A stretch of DNA of 64,000 bases, from assembly GCA_028386065.3 (NCBI GenBank), contig JAKUCV010006149.1, forward strand, positions 124,001 to 188,000. The letters are read 5' to 3'. Made by a program: the position numbers and the translations under genes. Below, piece after piece: positions 35,746-47,957 of the stretch; the first letter of the stretch is position 1, and the number at the start of each line of letters is the position of its first letter. The notes under the pieces were generated by a model. That model was not told where the DNA came from and searched no databases. It saw nothing but the letters and a program-made list of their open reading frames with translations. Source of the stretch: Turnera subulata (taxonomy: Eukaryota; Streptophyta; Magnoliopsida; Malpighiales; Passifloraceae).

Positions 35746-35760
35746 TTACTGATATCAATA

Positions 35761-36646
35761 TGTTAGAACAATAGCCCTTCGCTAGAGGGGGGTGAATAGC
35801 GATAATCGAATAAAAACGAAATAAGCAGGAATTGAATGCGGAATTAAAAGAATGAAGGACACAAGAGATTTATCCTGGTTCACACACACTCTACTAGTGT
35901 GGCTAATCCAGCCCTTCAAGTCTCACTTGAAGATTTCACTATCTATGTTAAGCTTACGGGTGCAGTTTTTTGGCTTCGGCAAAATTATATTTCAAAGACA
36001 ATTTTTCATGAACATCGATGTTGGATTGTAAACATCGATGTTTTGACCAACGGTCACAAGAACATCGATGTTTTGTAGTCCAACATCGATGTTTTTCCGC
36101 TTCTGCCAATTTTTGTAAAAATGCTTGGAATCAAGAACATCGATGTTTATAACATAACATCGACGTTATTTTGGCTCGGCAAAAATCCTTTTAAAGTGAC
36201 TGGAAAGAAACATCGATGTTATCTTTTAGAACGTCGATGTTATGCCTAATTTTAAAAACAACGGTCACTAGAACATCGATGTTTGGGATTCCAACATCGA
36301 TGTTTAAATCCACAACATCGATGTTTAAAACCACAACATCGATGTTCATGGCTCGAAAAACATTTTTATGCTTGGAAATATGTTATGTTATGCATGGGCA
36401 AAATTCAACTAATTTTGAGCCAATGTCCTAGAAGAGTTGAGTGTTATACCTTGTACAATTTATGGATCTAACTCTTCTTTCTTGGCTCTTCAATTTCTTG
36501 TGCTCATTCATTTTGATCCTTTGCTCTTGAATGGTATCTTGTGCTTGAGGATTGGTTTGACTTCATTTCTTTTTGCTTCATCTTTGTCATGATCTGGAAT
36601 TGTTTTGTCAATTATCAAAACCTGCAATGAACCATGAGTTCTAACA
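35761..36646 (+). mobile_element. Solo LTR inserted in Copia 2, with a palindrome array
   Basis: 886 bp with 9-bp inverted ends TGTTAGAAC..GTTCTAACA and a perfect 5-bp duplication CAATA (35756-35760 and 36647-36651). Removing it restores the Copia reading across the junction. No internal domain or second LTR is present, so I call it a solo LTR. Near the start it has the AGAGGGGGGTGAATAGCG block. The middle carries twelve copies of AACATCGATGTT or one-base variants. Confidence 0.85.
36011..36345. repeat. Twelve phased copies of the palindrome AACATCGATGTT
   Basis: Copies start at 36011, 36031, 36061, 36082, 36136, 36156 (AACATCGACGTT), 36209, 36230 (AACGTCGATGTT), 36272, 36293, 36314 and 36334. 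Spacings are 20, 30, 21, 54, 20, 53, 21, 42, 21, 21 and 20, all near multiples of 10.5. Confidence 0.95.
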
Positions 36647-36651
36647 CAATA

Positions 36652-38374
36652 GAGTGACCAAATCTCATGTACCAGCTGCAAATGTTCCTGCTAGAATTGA
36701 TGTCTCCGAAGGACAACTAAAGATTGCAAATGAATCTAAAGCACGCCAGAAGCGTGGCAGACCACTCGGTTCCAAAGATAAAAATCCTCGACAGAGAAAA
36801 GGAGCAAAGATACAAGATGGCACCAATGAGGTAATAAAACCTCCTGCAGAGGTTCAAATTGATAATCCTCTAGAAGAGGATCCTCACATAAATTTTAATG
36901 TTCCAGAAGTAACGCAGGTACTTGACATAAGTCAAAATGATGAGATCTCAATCAACTATATTATGTCAGGAACAAGATGGAACCGATGTGAAATAACCGT
37001 CGACGGAATTTTTGCATATAATTTAGCGCTAAATATTTATTTTTTTTGAGGGTGAATGTAGCGCTAAATATTATGGAAGGAAATGAGGATCATGAGCCTA
37101 AATCAATTAATGAATGCCGGCGTAGAAATGATTGGCCAAAATGTAGAGACGCAATTAAGGCTGAGTTAGACTCGCTCATGAAGTGAGAAGTTTTTGGGCC
37201 TGTAGTCCCAACACTTGATGATGTAAAACCGGTCGGTTATAAATGGATATTTGTACGGAAAAGAAATGAGGAAAATGAAATAGCACGGCTTGTCACAGAA
37301 GGTTTTACCAAACGACCTGGTATTGATTATGAGGAGACATAGTCCCCTATGGTGGATGCAATAACTTTTTGGTTTCTAATTAGTCTGGCAGTACATGAAA
37401 AATTAGAAATGCATCTAATGGATGTTGTTACAGCCTATCTCTATAGACCTATAAGCCAAGATATATACATGAGAGTCCCTGAAGGACTCAAGTTGCCTGA
37501 AGCAGCTAATTCCTGGGATATATACTCAATCAAATTGAGAAGAATATTATATGGCTTGAAGCAATCTGAGCGTATGTGGTATAATCGTCTCAGTCAGTAC
37601 TTGGTAAAAGAAGGCTTCAAAAATGATTCCATATGTCCATGTGTTTTTATTAAAAGATCCATACATGAATATGTCATCATTGCTGCTTATTTTGATGATT
37701 TAAATATTATTGGAACTCCTGAAGAAGTTTCCAAAGCCGTATATTATTTAAAGAAAGAATTTGAGATGAAAGACCTTGGAAAGACAAAACTCTGTCTAGG
37801 TCTTCAAATTGCACATTTAGAAAATGGGATCTTTGTCCATCAAACACATTATACCGAGAAGGTATTGAAAAGAATTTATATGGACAAAGCGCATCCAGCA
37901 AGTACCCCGATGGTTGTGAGGTCGCTTGATCAAAAGAAAGATATTTTTAGACCTCGAGAAGATAATGAAGAAATTCTTGGTCAGGAAGTACCATATCTCA
38001 GCGCGATTGGAGCTTTAATGTATCTTGCTACTAATACAAGACTTGATATATCTTTTGCTGCCAATTTATTAGCAAGATATAGTTCTGCCCCAACTCGCAG
38101 ACATTGGAATGGGATTAAACAAATTTTTCGATATCTTAGGGGTACAATGGATATGGGATTATTTTATTCCTCGGGGTCCAAATTTGATCTAATTGGTTAT
38201 GTAGATGCAGGGAATTTTTCTGATCCACATAAAGCTTGGTCACAAACCGGCTACTTGTTTACCTGTGGAGGAACTGCTATATCATGGCGATCCACAAAGC
38301 AAACTATCTTTGCGACCTCTTCAAATAATGCAGAAAAGCCATACATGAAGCCAGTCGAGAGTGTGTTTGGCTAA
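36652..38374 (+). pseudogene. pol: Copia 2 reverse transcriptase and RNase H
   Basis: The linker has a basic KRGRPLGSKDKNPRQRK stretch near 36750, followed by a frame break at 37020-37080. RT follows with YKWIFVRKR near 37240, VTAYLYRP near 37427 and the active site YFDD at 37688-37699 in place of the usual YVDD. RNase H starts around GYVDAGNFSD near 38197. Stops at about 37183, 37340 and 38372, and the last part is degraded to about 38620. Confidence 0.87.
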
Positions 38375-38829
38375 GATCATTGACGCAACATATATGAGAT
38401 TCATGAGGATTGGATAGTGGGAAAGATACTCCAACAGCTATTTATGAAGATAATGCTGCCTGCATTGCCCAATTGAAGAATACATCAAAGGCGATCGGAC
38501 AAAGCATATATAACAAAGTTCTTTTTCACTCATGACCTTCAGAAGAATGGTGATATTTGTGTTCAATAGATTCGCTCAAGTGATAATTTGGCAGACTTAT
38601 TTACAAAATCACTGCCTACTTCAATTTTTGAGAAGTTGATAAGGAAGATTGGCATGCGACGACTTCGAGACATCAAGGGAGGCCAAAATGAGGGGGAGTA
38701 GGATACGCACTGCACTCTTTTTTCCTGCACCAAGTTTTTATTCCACTGGATTTTTCTTGGTAAAGTTTTTAACGAGGCAGTTCTTCTAAAGCGTATTCTA
38801 CCCAAAGTATAATGACATTCAAAAGGGAG

Positions 38830-39096
38830 TGTTACAAATGGATGAATGTCATTAGCTTGTGACAGCTAGCAAAATTATTGAGTGAATAATACTAGCGATA
38901 AAATGTAGCATGAATAATGAAAAGCTAGCTACTAAGCTGTTTGTTTGTTTTTGGTTTATGCTGCATGGCAAAACATTAGGAATAGTGCAACAATTCTCAA
39001 ACTATGTAAAGCTGACGAATTATGCCTATAAAAGGGATCACACTTTGCATGATATGTGAGATCCTGAGATTGAAAATACAGAGTTCATATACTACT
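38830..39096 (+). repeat. Copia 2 3' LTR, truncated by a Gypsy insertion
   Basis: 267 bp matching the 5' LTR to ..CATATACTA, then the Gypsy element begins. The purine tract AAAAGGGAG precedes it. Confidence 0.85.
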
Positions 39097-40693
39097 TGTG
39101 AGCACCCAAATTTGACCCATGAAGATTCTATAGAGATTAGACTCCAGACATGTTTGAATCATAAGATTGATGAGTTAGTCTTGGGTTGAAGCATGGATGG
39201 GGTTTAATTTTAATAGAATTTATACGTTATAGCAATTAAGACTTTTATATACCTATGATTAATGAGACGATTTAATCATAAGATATGTTAAGGACTAAAT
39301 TGCTAAAATGTATTTTATCTCATTAAATTTGGGCTTGTTTATTTATTGAACCCAATTATATTTATTTTTGGATTGAAGATAAATGTAAGGGTCTAATTTA
39401 ATAAGGTATGGATTTTTCTTCAGAGTTGCACGACCCATTAATACCTTGCTTGCAGACAAATTTAGCTCTGATTTTCGTGGGAAATCAGAGTTAAATCATT
39501 CCTTAATAGCAAGAATATTTTTGGTATGATTTTGGCTTAAAATGAGGAATCAATGTGTAATTACTCAATTAGGAGATGATTGAGGGGAGTAGTAATCAAG
39601 AAGGCACAGAGCAGTCTAAGGGTTGATTACGCGGTAGGATCAATCAGGGAGGAATTAGGGGAGAATTGGGACCGAAAAAGGAAAGGACGGGTGAGACGCG
39701 TAGGCACGGACGGTCATCTCGGGATGATCGCCGGGCCTGGGCGGTCTTCCACCCATGACCGCCCAGCCTGGCTGTCATCCATAGGATGACCGCCGGCCAT
39801 GGCGGTCGTCCACACCCAGAAACGCGTTTTCTCCCCAATTTTCGCCCGTAATCTGATTCTACTCGGTTTTGGCCCAGATTTTTGGCCATTACCTTGATCA
39901 TTAAGTTGGTCCACGCCCTTAGGCTACCCAGAACACTATAAATAGGACCCCCCCTCACATTTCAAAGGACACATATTCTATTACACAAACACTCTTCATA
40001 AAGCTTTGAAACTTGGAGAAACTCTAGCTCTCCAAGCTTAAAGAAATAGTTCCATAGGCAAAACTCTGGTAGAATTTCGTGGGTAACATCATCCATTAAG
40101 GGCAGCAAAGGGGAAAATCAAGAAGAACTCCAAGATTGAGTTGTGGAGTGGGAGGAAATTGTGCGGGTGGCACAACCCAAACCAAGGAGCTAGAGGAGGG
40201 CTACAAGAGGTAATCCTAATCCCTTTTTGTCTGACCAATTATTGTTGAGATGTTAATGTTGATGATGATGTGATTGTTGTGATGCCATGTCAAGAACTAC
40301 GTGGGCTTTGAACCAGGTCGGCGGGGTACATAGGTGGTTTCTAGTGGTGGAAACTCAAGCCCAGTCTTCTTCTTCTCCCCTTTCTTTTTAATATTCAGTT
40401 ATTATGTGTTTTGGTGCTCACACTTGCACAAGGCATACAAAATCCTCTAATTGCACAAAGTTTCGTCCCAACATGGATGGGTGCCTAACACCTTCCTATT
40501 CATGACGAATCCCCGGGTCCAACATCTTTGGTTTGCTATCTAGTAGCCTGGATGGAGTCACCTAAAGGGTTTTTCCCAAGTTTTTGTCCCTTGATAAAAT
40601 TTGGATGGCGACTCCAAGGATGTTGGATGATGGTTATAAAGAAGGTGTAAGGGAAAGGTGAATAGGCCCAAGTGATTTTGGGTTGGGTATTCA
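39097..40693 (+). repeat. LARD 5' LTR
   Basis: 1597 bp. A TATA box CTATAAATA lies at about 39937-39945. It is preceded by a cluster of GGCGGTC/GACCGCC inverted words at 39700-39820. Confidence 0.87.
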
Positions 40694-41090
40694 CAGCTGG
40701 CAACTCCGCTGGAGACTTTGAGGGTTCAAGAAACTTTGTGCAATCGTTGAAGTTTGTATGCCTTTTTATATGTCATCATAAGTGTCTTGCATTCATGATA
40801 AATGTTGTGAAGCCTTTACCGTAAGAGGGCCAGGGGATCCAAGTCCGCTACAATGCTTTCCTTAAGCGATAATGGCTTGTGTGAACCGGTTTCTCGCTGC
40901 TCAAGCAATGATAGGGATTAATGGGCCCCAGACCTCACGCGATTTCCTTTATCACATGTGAGTAGGCCAAACTATTCCTTAGCGGCAGTCTTTCAGCCCC
41001 TAACCAGCCGCATACCCTAAGCATCTCATGCATGATGAATCAATAAGTGGTACGTGCATTTTGTGTGATTATTGTTGTGAATTTGTGTAT
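40694..41090 (+). other. LARD primer-binding site and leader
   Basis: Starts TGGCAACTCCGCTGG right after the LTR; the neighbour has TGGCGACTCTGCTGG. The leader is collinear with 49534-49920 (e.g. CCTTTACCGTAAGAGGGC, CCTTAGCGGCA, GCATCTCATGCAT). Confidence 0.8.
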
Positions 41091-44000
41091 GTATAAATAG
41101 AGTGTTTTTCTTTCAATAAACCAAAAAATCACAAAAAAATATATAGTAAAAGTGTGTATAGGACCGCCGTGCCAACTCTGTGCAGGGGCAATATTGCGTA
41201 GTGGGATCTGATGAGTCTAGTGAAGGAACCCTGGGCAGTAAGTAAACATGTTTAAGCTGATGATAAATTTTCGGTGTTGTTTCCCGTGTTGACATATGTG
41301 CTCAGTCGGTCTACCTTGTCTTAGGAAATTTGTATTTGCATACATCTGACATTGCATCGCATGTCTTCCAAGGCATAAAATACAAATTCGAGCTAGGATG
41401 TCTCATTTTTTCAAATCTTCATCTTTTTGGCCTGAGTCTTCAAAGAAATAAAAAGGAAGAAATGTTTTAAAAAAATAGGAAAAGTATTTTGCGAGTGTAT
41501 TCCACCATGTTTCCCACCAAGTATTTTTGAATTTTTGACAATAAGATAAAGCCTAAGTTTAGGATTCCCGATGATCATGAACTTCACCATTAGAATTGAA
41601 CCCTTAGAACACCAGGGGTGGGTAATACCTTAGTTGGAAGGAGATGATGAGGATAGTAGGGATGATGGATACATCACAAGACAATGATCCTAGTAGGCAG
41701 GGAGATATTGAAGACAATGGGGATCGTGGAAGTATCTTAAGGCGAAAGGTGGGAAGAAGGTAGAGGCAATGATGAAGCATCGACTTAAGACACCGAGGTA
41801 ACTTTAGGCCTTCTCATGAGAGGAGATGTAAGCCCCAATGTTTATGGCAGAAGAGGGGAGATGGGATGACTTGGTTAGGCTTTCTTGTGAGAGGAGATGC
41901 AAGTCAGGATGTTCCCCCATGGAGGGAGATGTAAGCCCCGATTTTCATTCGCGAATCCAGTTGACAAGCCAAGCCGAGGAGCCGAACTGATGAGCGAAAT
42001 TGATGAACCATAATCAGAAGCTGAGTTGATGAATTGGGTTGACAAGCTGAGTCCGGAAACCAGAATGCAAAGTCGAGCCAAGGGACTAAGCTGACAAGCC
42101 AGATTGATAAGCAAAGCTGAGGTATCAAGTAGAGACACTACTGTCGGGAGAAGATGTAGGCACCAGAAATATGGATAGAGTGATGACCGAGGATGGGGAG
42201 AGGCGGCATAGCTGCTCTTTAGAATCTAGAGGCTAAGTTGAGTCAAAAGAGGCGATAGTTGGATCCTATTTTTCAACAGTCAACAATGTCATTGTTTATA
42301 CTTTGATTTTTCATATAAGGAATAAAACTTTGATTTCCTTATCTCTTGTGTATACTTGGCATTGTGCATGGATTCATGATATTCTATTGGATCAATCTAA
42401 GGAACTACAAAACGAAGACCTGATTCTGTGGATGTAATCCGACCTTACCTAACACATATTCGACCAACCCCAGCTGACTCCTAAACACATTCAAACACAT
42501 ACCCATGTTGACACCTATCTGACCCAGCATCCATATCCACCCATCACGTCCGCCATGAATACTTGTCTAGAAAAGTTGCTTCCCAAAAATAAATCTGACT
42601 TCCAAGTGAATCATGTCTAGTTGCACCCGTTCAAAGAAGATGTCATCCTCCTCAAAAAAAAAAAAAAAGGAGAGAAAAATAAAAAGAAAGGAAAAGAGAG
42701 AAGGGGGGCATCCTCTAGATCATAAACCATGAAAACTAGGCGATGGCGAAGGTGTTTCCCCAAAGAAAAAAAAGAAAAGAAGAGGGAGAAAAGTGAGGAA
42801 AGGAGATGACCTTGGTGCCCAAATGTTGATTCACTATCCATCATCAGAACTCGGAAAGAAGAGAAGAAATTATAATGAGGAAGACAAGTGTTCTCCCATC
42901 CGATCTATCATCTTAAACATCTCGAACCAAATACTGACCCCACCAAATACCTCAAGCCAAACACCACGCCCACAGATACGTAGGTAATCCGAAAACAAGC
43001 CCGGTCTATAAATATTTGGTTCCCAGATTGATTCATAGGAAAGATTAGAGTCATTGTCACATGGACATGCTACACTATTGATTGTATTCAGCCTCTTTGT
43101 AGTTATAAGGCTTCTCTTTTTGACTTGTATTCTATGAAATTATCAATCGAGTCCGCCTCTCTTATGAAGATTCATTGTGAATCCGGTCATCATGAAGCAC
43201 ATCTCTCCAATAGTCCCTTAGATGTAGCTCAGCTAGAAGGTTCTCGATTAAGGTTCAAAGTTCACCTCTCCATTAGTCATCTGAATATACCCAGCCCGAG
43301 TGATCTTGATCTTGCCCAAACTCCATGGTCTCAGCATTCTGTGCCTATGGCTGCTATCCCCACGATGAGAAAAGAAAAAACAGAGAAAGAAAAAGAAAAG
43401 AAGAGTCCGCTAGGCTGAAAACCCTAAAAGGCAGTCTAGGCAAAAATTAGGACAAGCCTGCTAGGTTGAAAACCCACAGAGGCGGCCTAGGCAAAAGTTA
43501 AGGCTAAAAGGAAATTGGGGGTAGTAGCCAATGACAAAGGGCATCCATGGGGTAGACGACTTCACTTTCAAGATGATTCACTTGGGTGGTCATGAACAAG
43601 CATCTAGGCACATCGCCTCTATCTATTTTTTGAAGGGATATCCGCTCATCCATCCACCTTGCTCTGATTAGACAGATTTTCATCCATCACAACCTTTTGA
43701 CAAGAACTGTTCATCCTTGGGATCCTAATTAGAATCTGAAATGAATGAGTCCATAGTCATTGGGGATTCTTCCCTTTGAGGCTTTTGTGTTTTTGTTGGA
43801 ATAACTCATTTTTCTTAAGTCATTCAACTGTCACCTTAGCTCGAATGATTTTCAATGCTCATGCATCATACTAAGGGCACTTGCATTTGAACATGTCTCG
43901 TAGAAGGAGAAAGAACTCGCGCCCAAATGCATCGTCCAAACACACCATGTAGAAGTAGGGAGCACTTGCATTCGAGGGGAAAATAAAGAAGATGAGAGAA

Positions 44001-45851
44001 AGAGAGAAAAGAAAAGGGGAGAGACGAGGAGAGAGAAATCAAAAGAAAAGATGAGAGGAAAAGGGGGGAAAGGAAAATAGAGAAAAGGGAGAAAACATGT
44101 CATATACACTTGCATCCAAAAGACAAACATGTAGAAGCTAGGGGCACCCTCATACACTGAAAAGATAAACACATTGTAGGCATGCTTATGCATCATTTAC
44201 ATGTAGAATATGGATTTCTTGCTAGAGAAGACTTGGTTGAGGATAAATGTTCAATGAAGGTGACAACACCATAAATTCATCACTTGATGTAGACTCACAT
44301 TTCCTACGGTTAATGGCTGGAGGGGCAAGGCATGCCTGAATCTTTAGACGACACCGTTTGTAGAATGAGGGGCATGCCATGCCCCACCCCTGAGATGTAG
44401 ATCACCTATAGACGCTAGGGGCACGGCGACTCCTAGCTTCTGATGTTAGTGTTTGATTTTAGGCATTCTTAATGAGGTGTGAGGCTCAGCTTTTTGTGAA
44501 ATGATGTAAGGGGCATCTTACCCCGCGTTGTTTGATTGATTTCCAGGGGCACGCTATACCCCACCTCCGATGATGCTGAGGGCATTATGCCCTACATTGA
44601 GACGAAAAATTGAGTCAAGGGCACGATGTGCCCACATCTAGGCAAGGGGCATGGTATACCCACTTCTTTTTGAGCCCTCTAAGGAACCTAGAGACACGAG
44701 TAGTATGAGCCATAGACAACCCATCAAACCTGGTTAGATGACATAGGGGCATGTGATCCAGACCACCTAGCGGTAAAATGACACTCGCCTTCCAAGCCTT
44801 CCCATCGAGAACCTTGAGATGAGAAAAACGGTTGTGAATGAACCCCGAAGAGAACTGGCCGCAAAATAGACCATCCCGAAACCGAGATGCAGATGAGCTT
44901 TAAAAGGAACAGATCTTGAAGCCCTATGGGAGTCGCCAGGGGCAAATGCCCCTAAGATGAAAGTAGAACCGATGAGAGTCGCCAGGAGCAGATGCCCCTA
45001 AGATAGAAGTAGAATTGATGAGAGTTGTTAGGGGCAGATACCCCTAAAGTAGAGAGGATGAAGATGTTGAGGGATAGATATCCCGACGTAGAGGAGCACC
45101 GAGACGATGTAGATGAACCACGGGATGATTCCCATTAGCTCTTGGGACCAGGAAAATCCCAAGACCCCCGAGATGAGATGAGATCCTCATGGGAGGGCGA
45201 AAATATCCCTAGTTAACACAGGTGAGATGATCCTTTGTTAATGACTTTCGGGACCAGGAAAATCCCAAAAGAAACCCCTCAGTAGATGAATTCCCCATGG
45301 GAGGTAGACAATATCCCTAGTTAACATAGGTGAGATGATCCTTTGTTAATGACTTTTGGGACCAGGAAAATCCCAAAAGAAACCCCTCAGTAGATGAATT
45401 CTCCACGGGAGGTAGACAATGTCCCTAGTTAACATAGGTGAGATGATCCTTTGTTAATGAATTTTGGGGTCAGGAAAATCCCAAAAGAAACCCCTCAGTA
45501 GATGAATTCCCCACGGGAGGTAGACAATATCCCTAGTTAACATAGGTGAGATGATCCTTTGTTAATGACTTTTGGGACTAGGAAAATCCCGAAAGAAACC
45601 CCTCAGTAGATGAATTCCCCATGGGAGGTAGACAATATCCCTAGTTAACATAGGTGAGATGATCCTTTGTTAATGATTTTGGGACCAGGAAAATCCTAAA
45701 GAAAACATCAGGATGAGAAGATTCTCGAGGTAGAGCATGTGATGCTCCAACCATTGGTCCACAACACTCACACTCATTTTCCAAATTTGGTTGTTCCTTC
45801 CTTGCGTTGCTTCGTCCTTAAAATTTTAAAGACTCACCAACGAGGGGCATC
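41091..45851. other. LARD non-coding interior
   Basis: Purine-rich low-complexity DNA with many short repeats: GA(A/G)CTGA-type repeats at 41940-42120, a repeated CTAGG(C/T)TGAAAACCC unit at 43410-43500, repeated GGGGCA..TGCCCC words at 44340-45060, and a 108-bp tandem array. No homology to gag or pol was seen on either strand. Confidence 0.7.
45130..45710. repeat. 108-bp tandem repeat array
   Basis: About five units. GAGATGATCC words start at 45224, 45332, 45440, 45548 and 45656, exactly 108 bp apart. Each unit contains GGGACCAGGAAAATCCC, a near palindrome, and CCCTAGTTAACATAGG. Confidence 0.92.
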
Positions 45852-47953
45852 TGTGAACACCCAAATTTGACCCATGAAGATTCTATGGAGATTAGTGTCA
45901 TGGGGTCAGAGTGTTGCACAGTGGATAGAACACCCCCGTGCGGCACAAGCAAGCCTCAAGCTTACTTGTTCAGCCTATAAGCTTCAAACACACCAAAGAG
46001 AAGAGATAGAACAACAATAAAGGGAATTAACGAATAAAGAACATAGACAATAATAAAGGATTGGGAGAATACTCGTGTAACTATTATTATAAAAGAACCA
46101 ACGTTTACAACAACAGCCCACACGTCCAGAGACTCCCCCTCATGCATCCTATTTATATAGGTACCGCAAGGTTCTCTCCTAGTTTGACAGTGTTAAGTAA
46201 TCCTAGTCCTACTCAAATTCGGTTTACTTAACCCCTACACAAACCAATGGACTTAGGTTAGCTAGGCCTAATTCCAATTCTTGTACAACTAGGTTAGCTA
46301 CTCCTAGGCATACTAGGATTCCTACCATACAGCCAAGGTAGTGTCCCAACTCAATTCGAACTCCTATGCCCGCTAGGATTCCGGGGTCGTGACATTAGAC
46401 TCCAGACAAGTTTGAATCATAAGATTGATGAGTTAGTCTTGGGTTGAAGCGTGGATGGGGTTTAATTTTAATAGAATTTATACGTTATAGCAATTAAGAC
46501 TTTTATATACCTAGGATGAGATGATTTAATCATAGGATATGTTAAGGACTAAATTGCTAAAATGTATTTTATCTCATTAAATTTGGGCTTGTTTATTTAT
46601 TGAACCCTATTATATTTATTTTTGGGTTGAAGATAAATGTAAGGGTCCAATTTAATAAGGTATGGATTTTTCTTCAGAGTTGCACGACCCATTAACACCT
46701 TGCTTGCAGACAAATTGAGCTCTGATTTTCGTGAAAAAAACGAGTTAAATCATTCCTTAATAGCAAGAATATTTTTGGTATGATTTTGGCTTAAAATGAG
46801 GAATCAATGTGTAATTAGTCAATTAGGAGATGATTGAGGGGAGTAGTAATCAAGAAAGCAGAGGATTCTGAGCAGTGTAGGGGTTGATTACGCGGTAGGA
46901 TTAATCAGGGAGGAATTAGGGGAGAATCGGGACCGAAAAAGGAAAGGACGGGTGAGATGCGTAGGCACGGGGTGGTCATCTCAGGATGACCGCCGGGCCT
47001 GGGCGGTCTTCCACCCACTACTGCCCAGCCTGGCTGTCATCCATAGGATGACCGCCGGCCATGGCGGTCATGCACACCCAGAAACGCGTTTTCTCCCCGA
47101 TTTTCGCCCGTAATCTGATTCTACTCGGTTTTGGCCCAGATTTTTGGCCATTACCTTGATCATTAAGTTGGTCCACGCCTCTAGGCTACCCAGAACATTA
47201 TAAATAAGGCCCCCCTCTCACATTTCAAAGGACACACGTTATATTACACAAACACTCTTCATAAAGCTTTGAAGCTTGGAGAAACTCTAGCTCTCCAAGC
47301 TTAAGAAATAGTTCCATAGGCAAAACTCTGGTAGAATTTCGTGGGTAGCATCATCCATTAAGGGCAGCAAAGGGGAAAATCAAGAAGAACTCCAAGATTG
47401 AGTTGAGGAGTGGGAGGAAATTGTGCGGGTGGCACAACCCAAACCAAGGAGCTAGAGGAGGGCTACAGGAGGTAATCCTAATCCCTTTTTGTCTGACCAA
47501 TTATTGTTGAGATGTTGATGTGATTGTTGTGATGCCATGTCAAGAACTACGTGGGCTTTGAACCCGGTCGCCGGGGTACGTAGGTGCTTTCTAGTGGTGG
47601 AAACTCAAGCCCAATCTTCTTCTTCTCCTCTTTCTTTTTAATATTAAGTTATTATGTGTTTTGGTGCTCACACTTGCACACTTGCACAAGGCATAAAAAA
47701 TCCTCTAATTGCATAAAGTTTCGCCCCAACGTGGATGGGTGCCTAACACCTTCCCATTCATGACGAATCCCTGGGTCCAGCATCTTTGGTTCGCTATCCA
47801 GTAGCCTGAATGGAGTCACCTAAAGGGTTTTTCCCAAGTTTTTGTCCCTTGATAAGATTTGGGTGGCGACTCCAAGGATGTTGGATGATGGTTATGAAGA
47901 AGGTGTAAGGGAAAGGTGAATAGGCCCATGTGATTTTGGGTCGGGTATTCACA
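45852..47953 (+). repeat. LARD 3' LTR with a nested solo LTR
   Basis: Collinear with the 5' LTR once the 499-bp insertion is removed. TATA-like TATAAATA near 47199. Confidence 0.87.
45896..46394 (-). mobile_element. Solo LTR nested in the LARD 3' LTR
   Basis: About 499 bp, ends TGTCATG..CGTGACA, flanked by TTAG (45892-45895 and 46395-46398), or ATTAG if the last A is counted in the duplication. The uninterrupted sequence exists in the 5' LTR at about 39141. Orientation is unclear; the minus strand begins TGTCACGACCCCGG, a common LTR start. Confidence 0.75.
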
Positions 47954-47957
47954 CTAC

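Larger units (their letters stand above)
32351..39096 (+). mobile_element. Second Ty1/Copia retrotransposon (Copia 2), interrupted twice
   Basis: 5' LTR 32351-32752, with perfect 9-bp ends TGTTATAAA/TTTATAACA. The 3' LTR begins at 38830 (TGTTACAAATGG) and is cut at 39096 by a Gypsy element. The interior has gag, protease, integrase, RT and RNase H in Copia order, with a solo LTR inserted between integrase and RT. The missing end of the 3' LTR is not found in the window. Numerous stops and frameshifts. Confidence 0.9.
39097..47953 (+). mobile_element. Large non-coding Gypsy-related element (LARD type)
   Basis: LTRs 39097-40693 and 45852-47953 (the second enlarged by a solo LTR), both TGTGA..TATTCACA, with a CTACT duplication on both sides (39092-39096 and 47954-47958). 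The 5.2-kb interior has no gag or pol frame. Its first ~400 bp match the leader of the Tat element next door, so it is probably a non-autonomous relative using that element's proteins. Confidence 0.85.

Noticed and set aside
42600..44200. Frames in purine-rich DNA (42617-42844, 43125-43418, 43852-44196)
   Set aside because: Low-complexity GA/TC translation inside the LARD interior.
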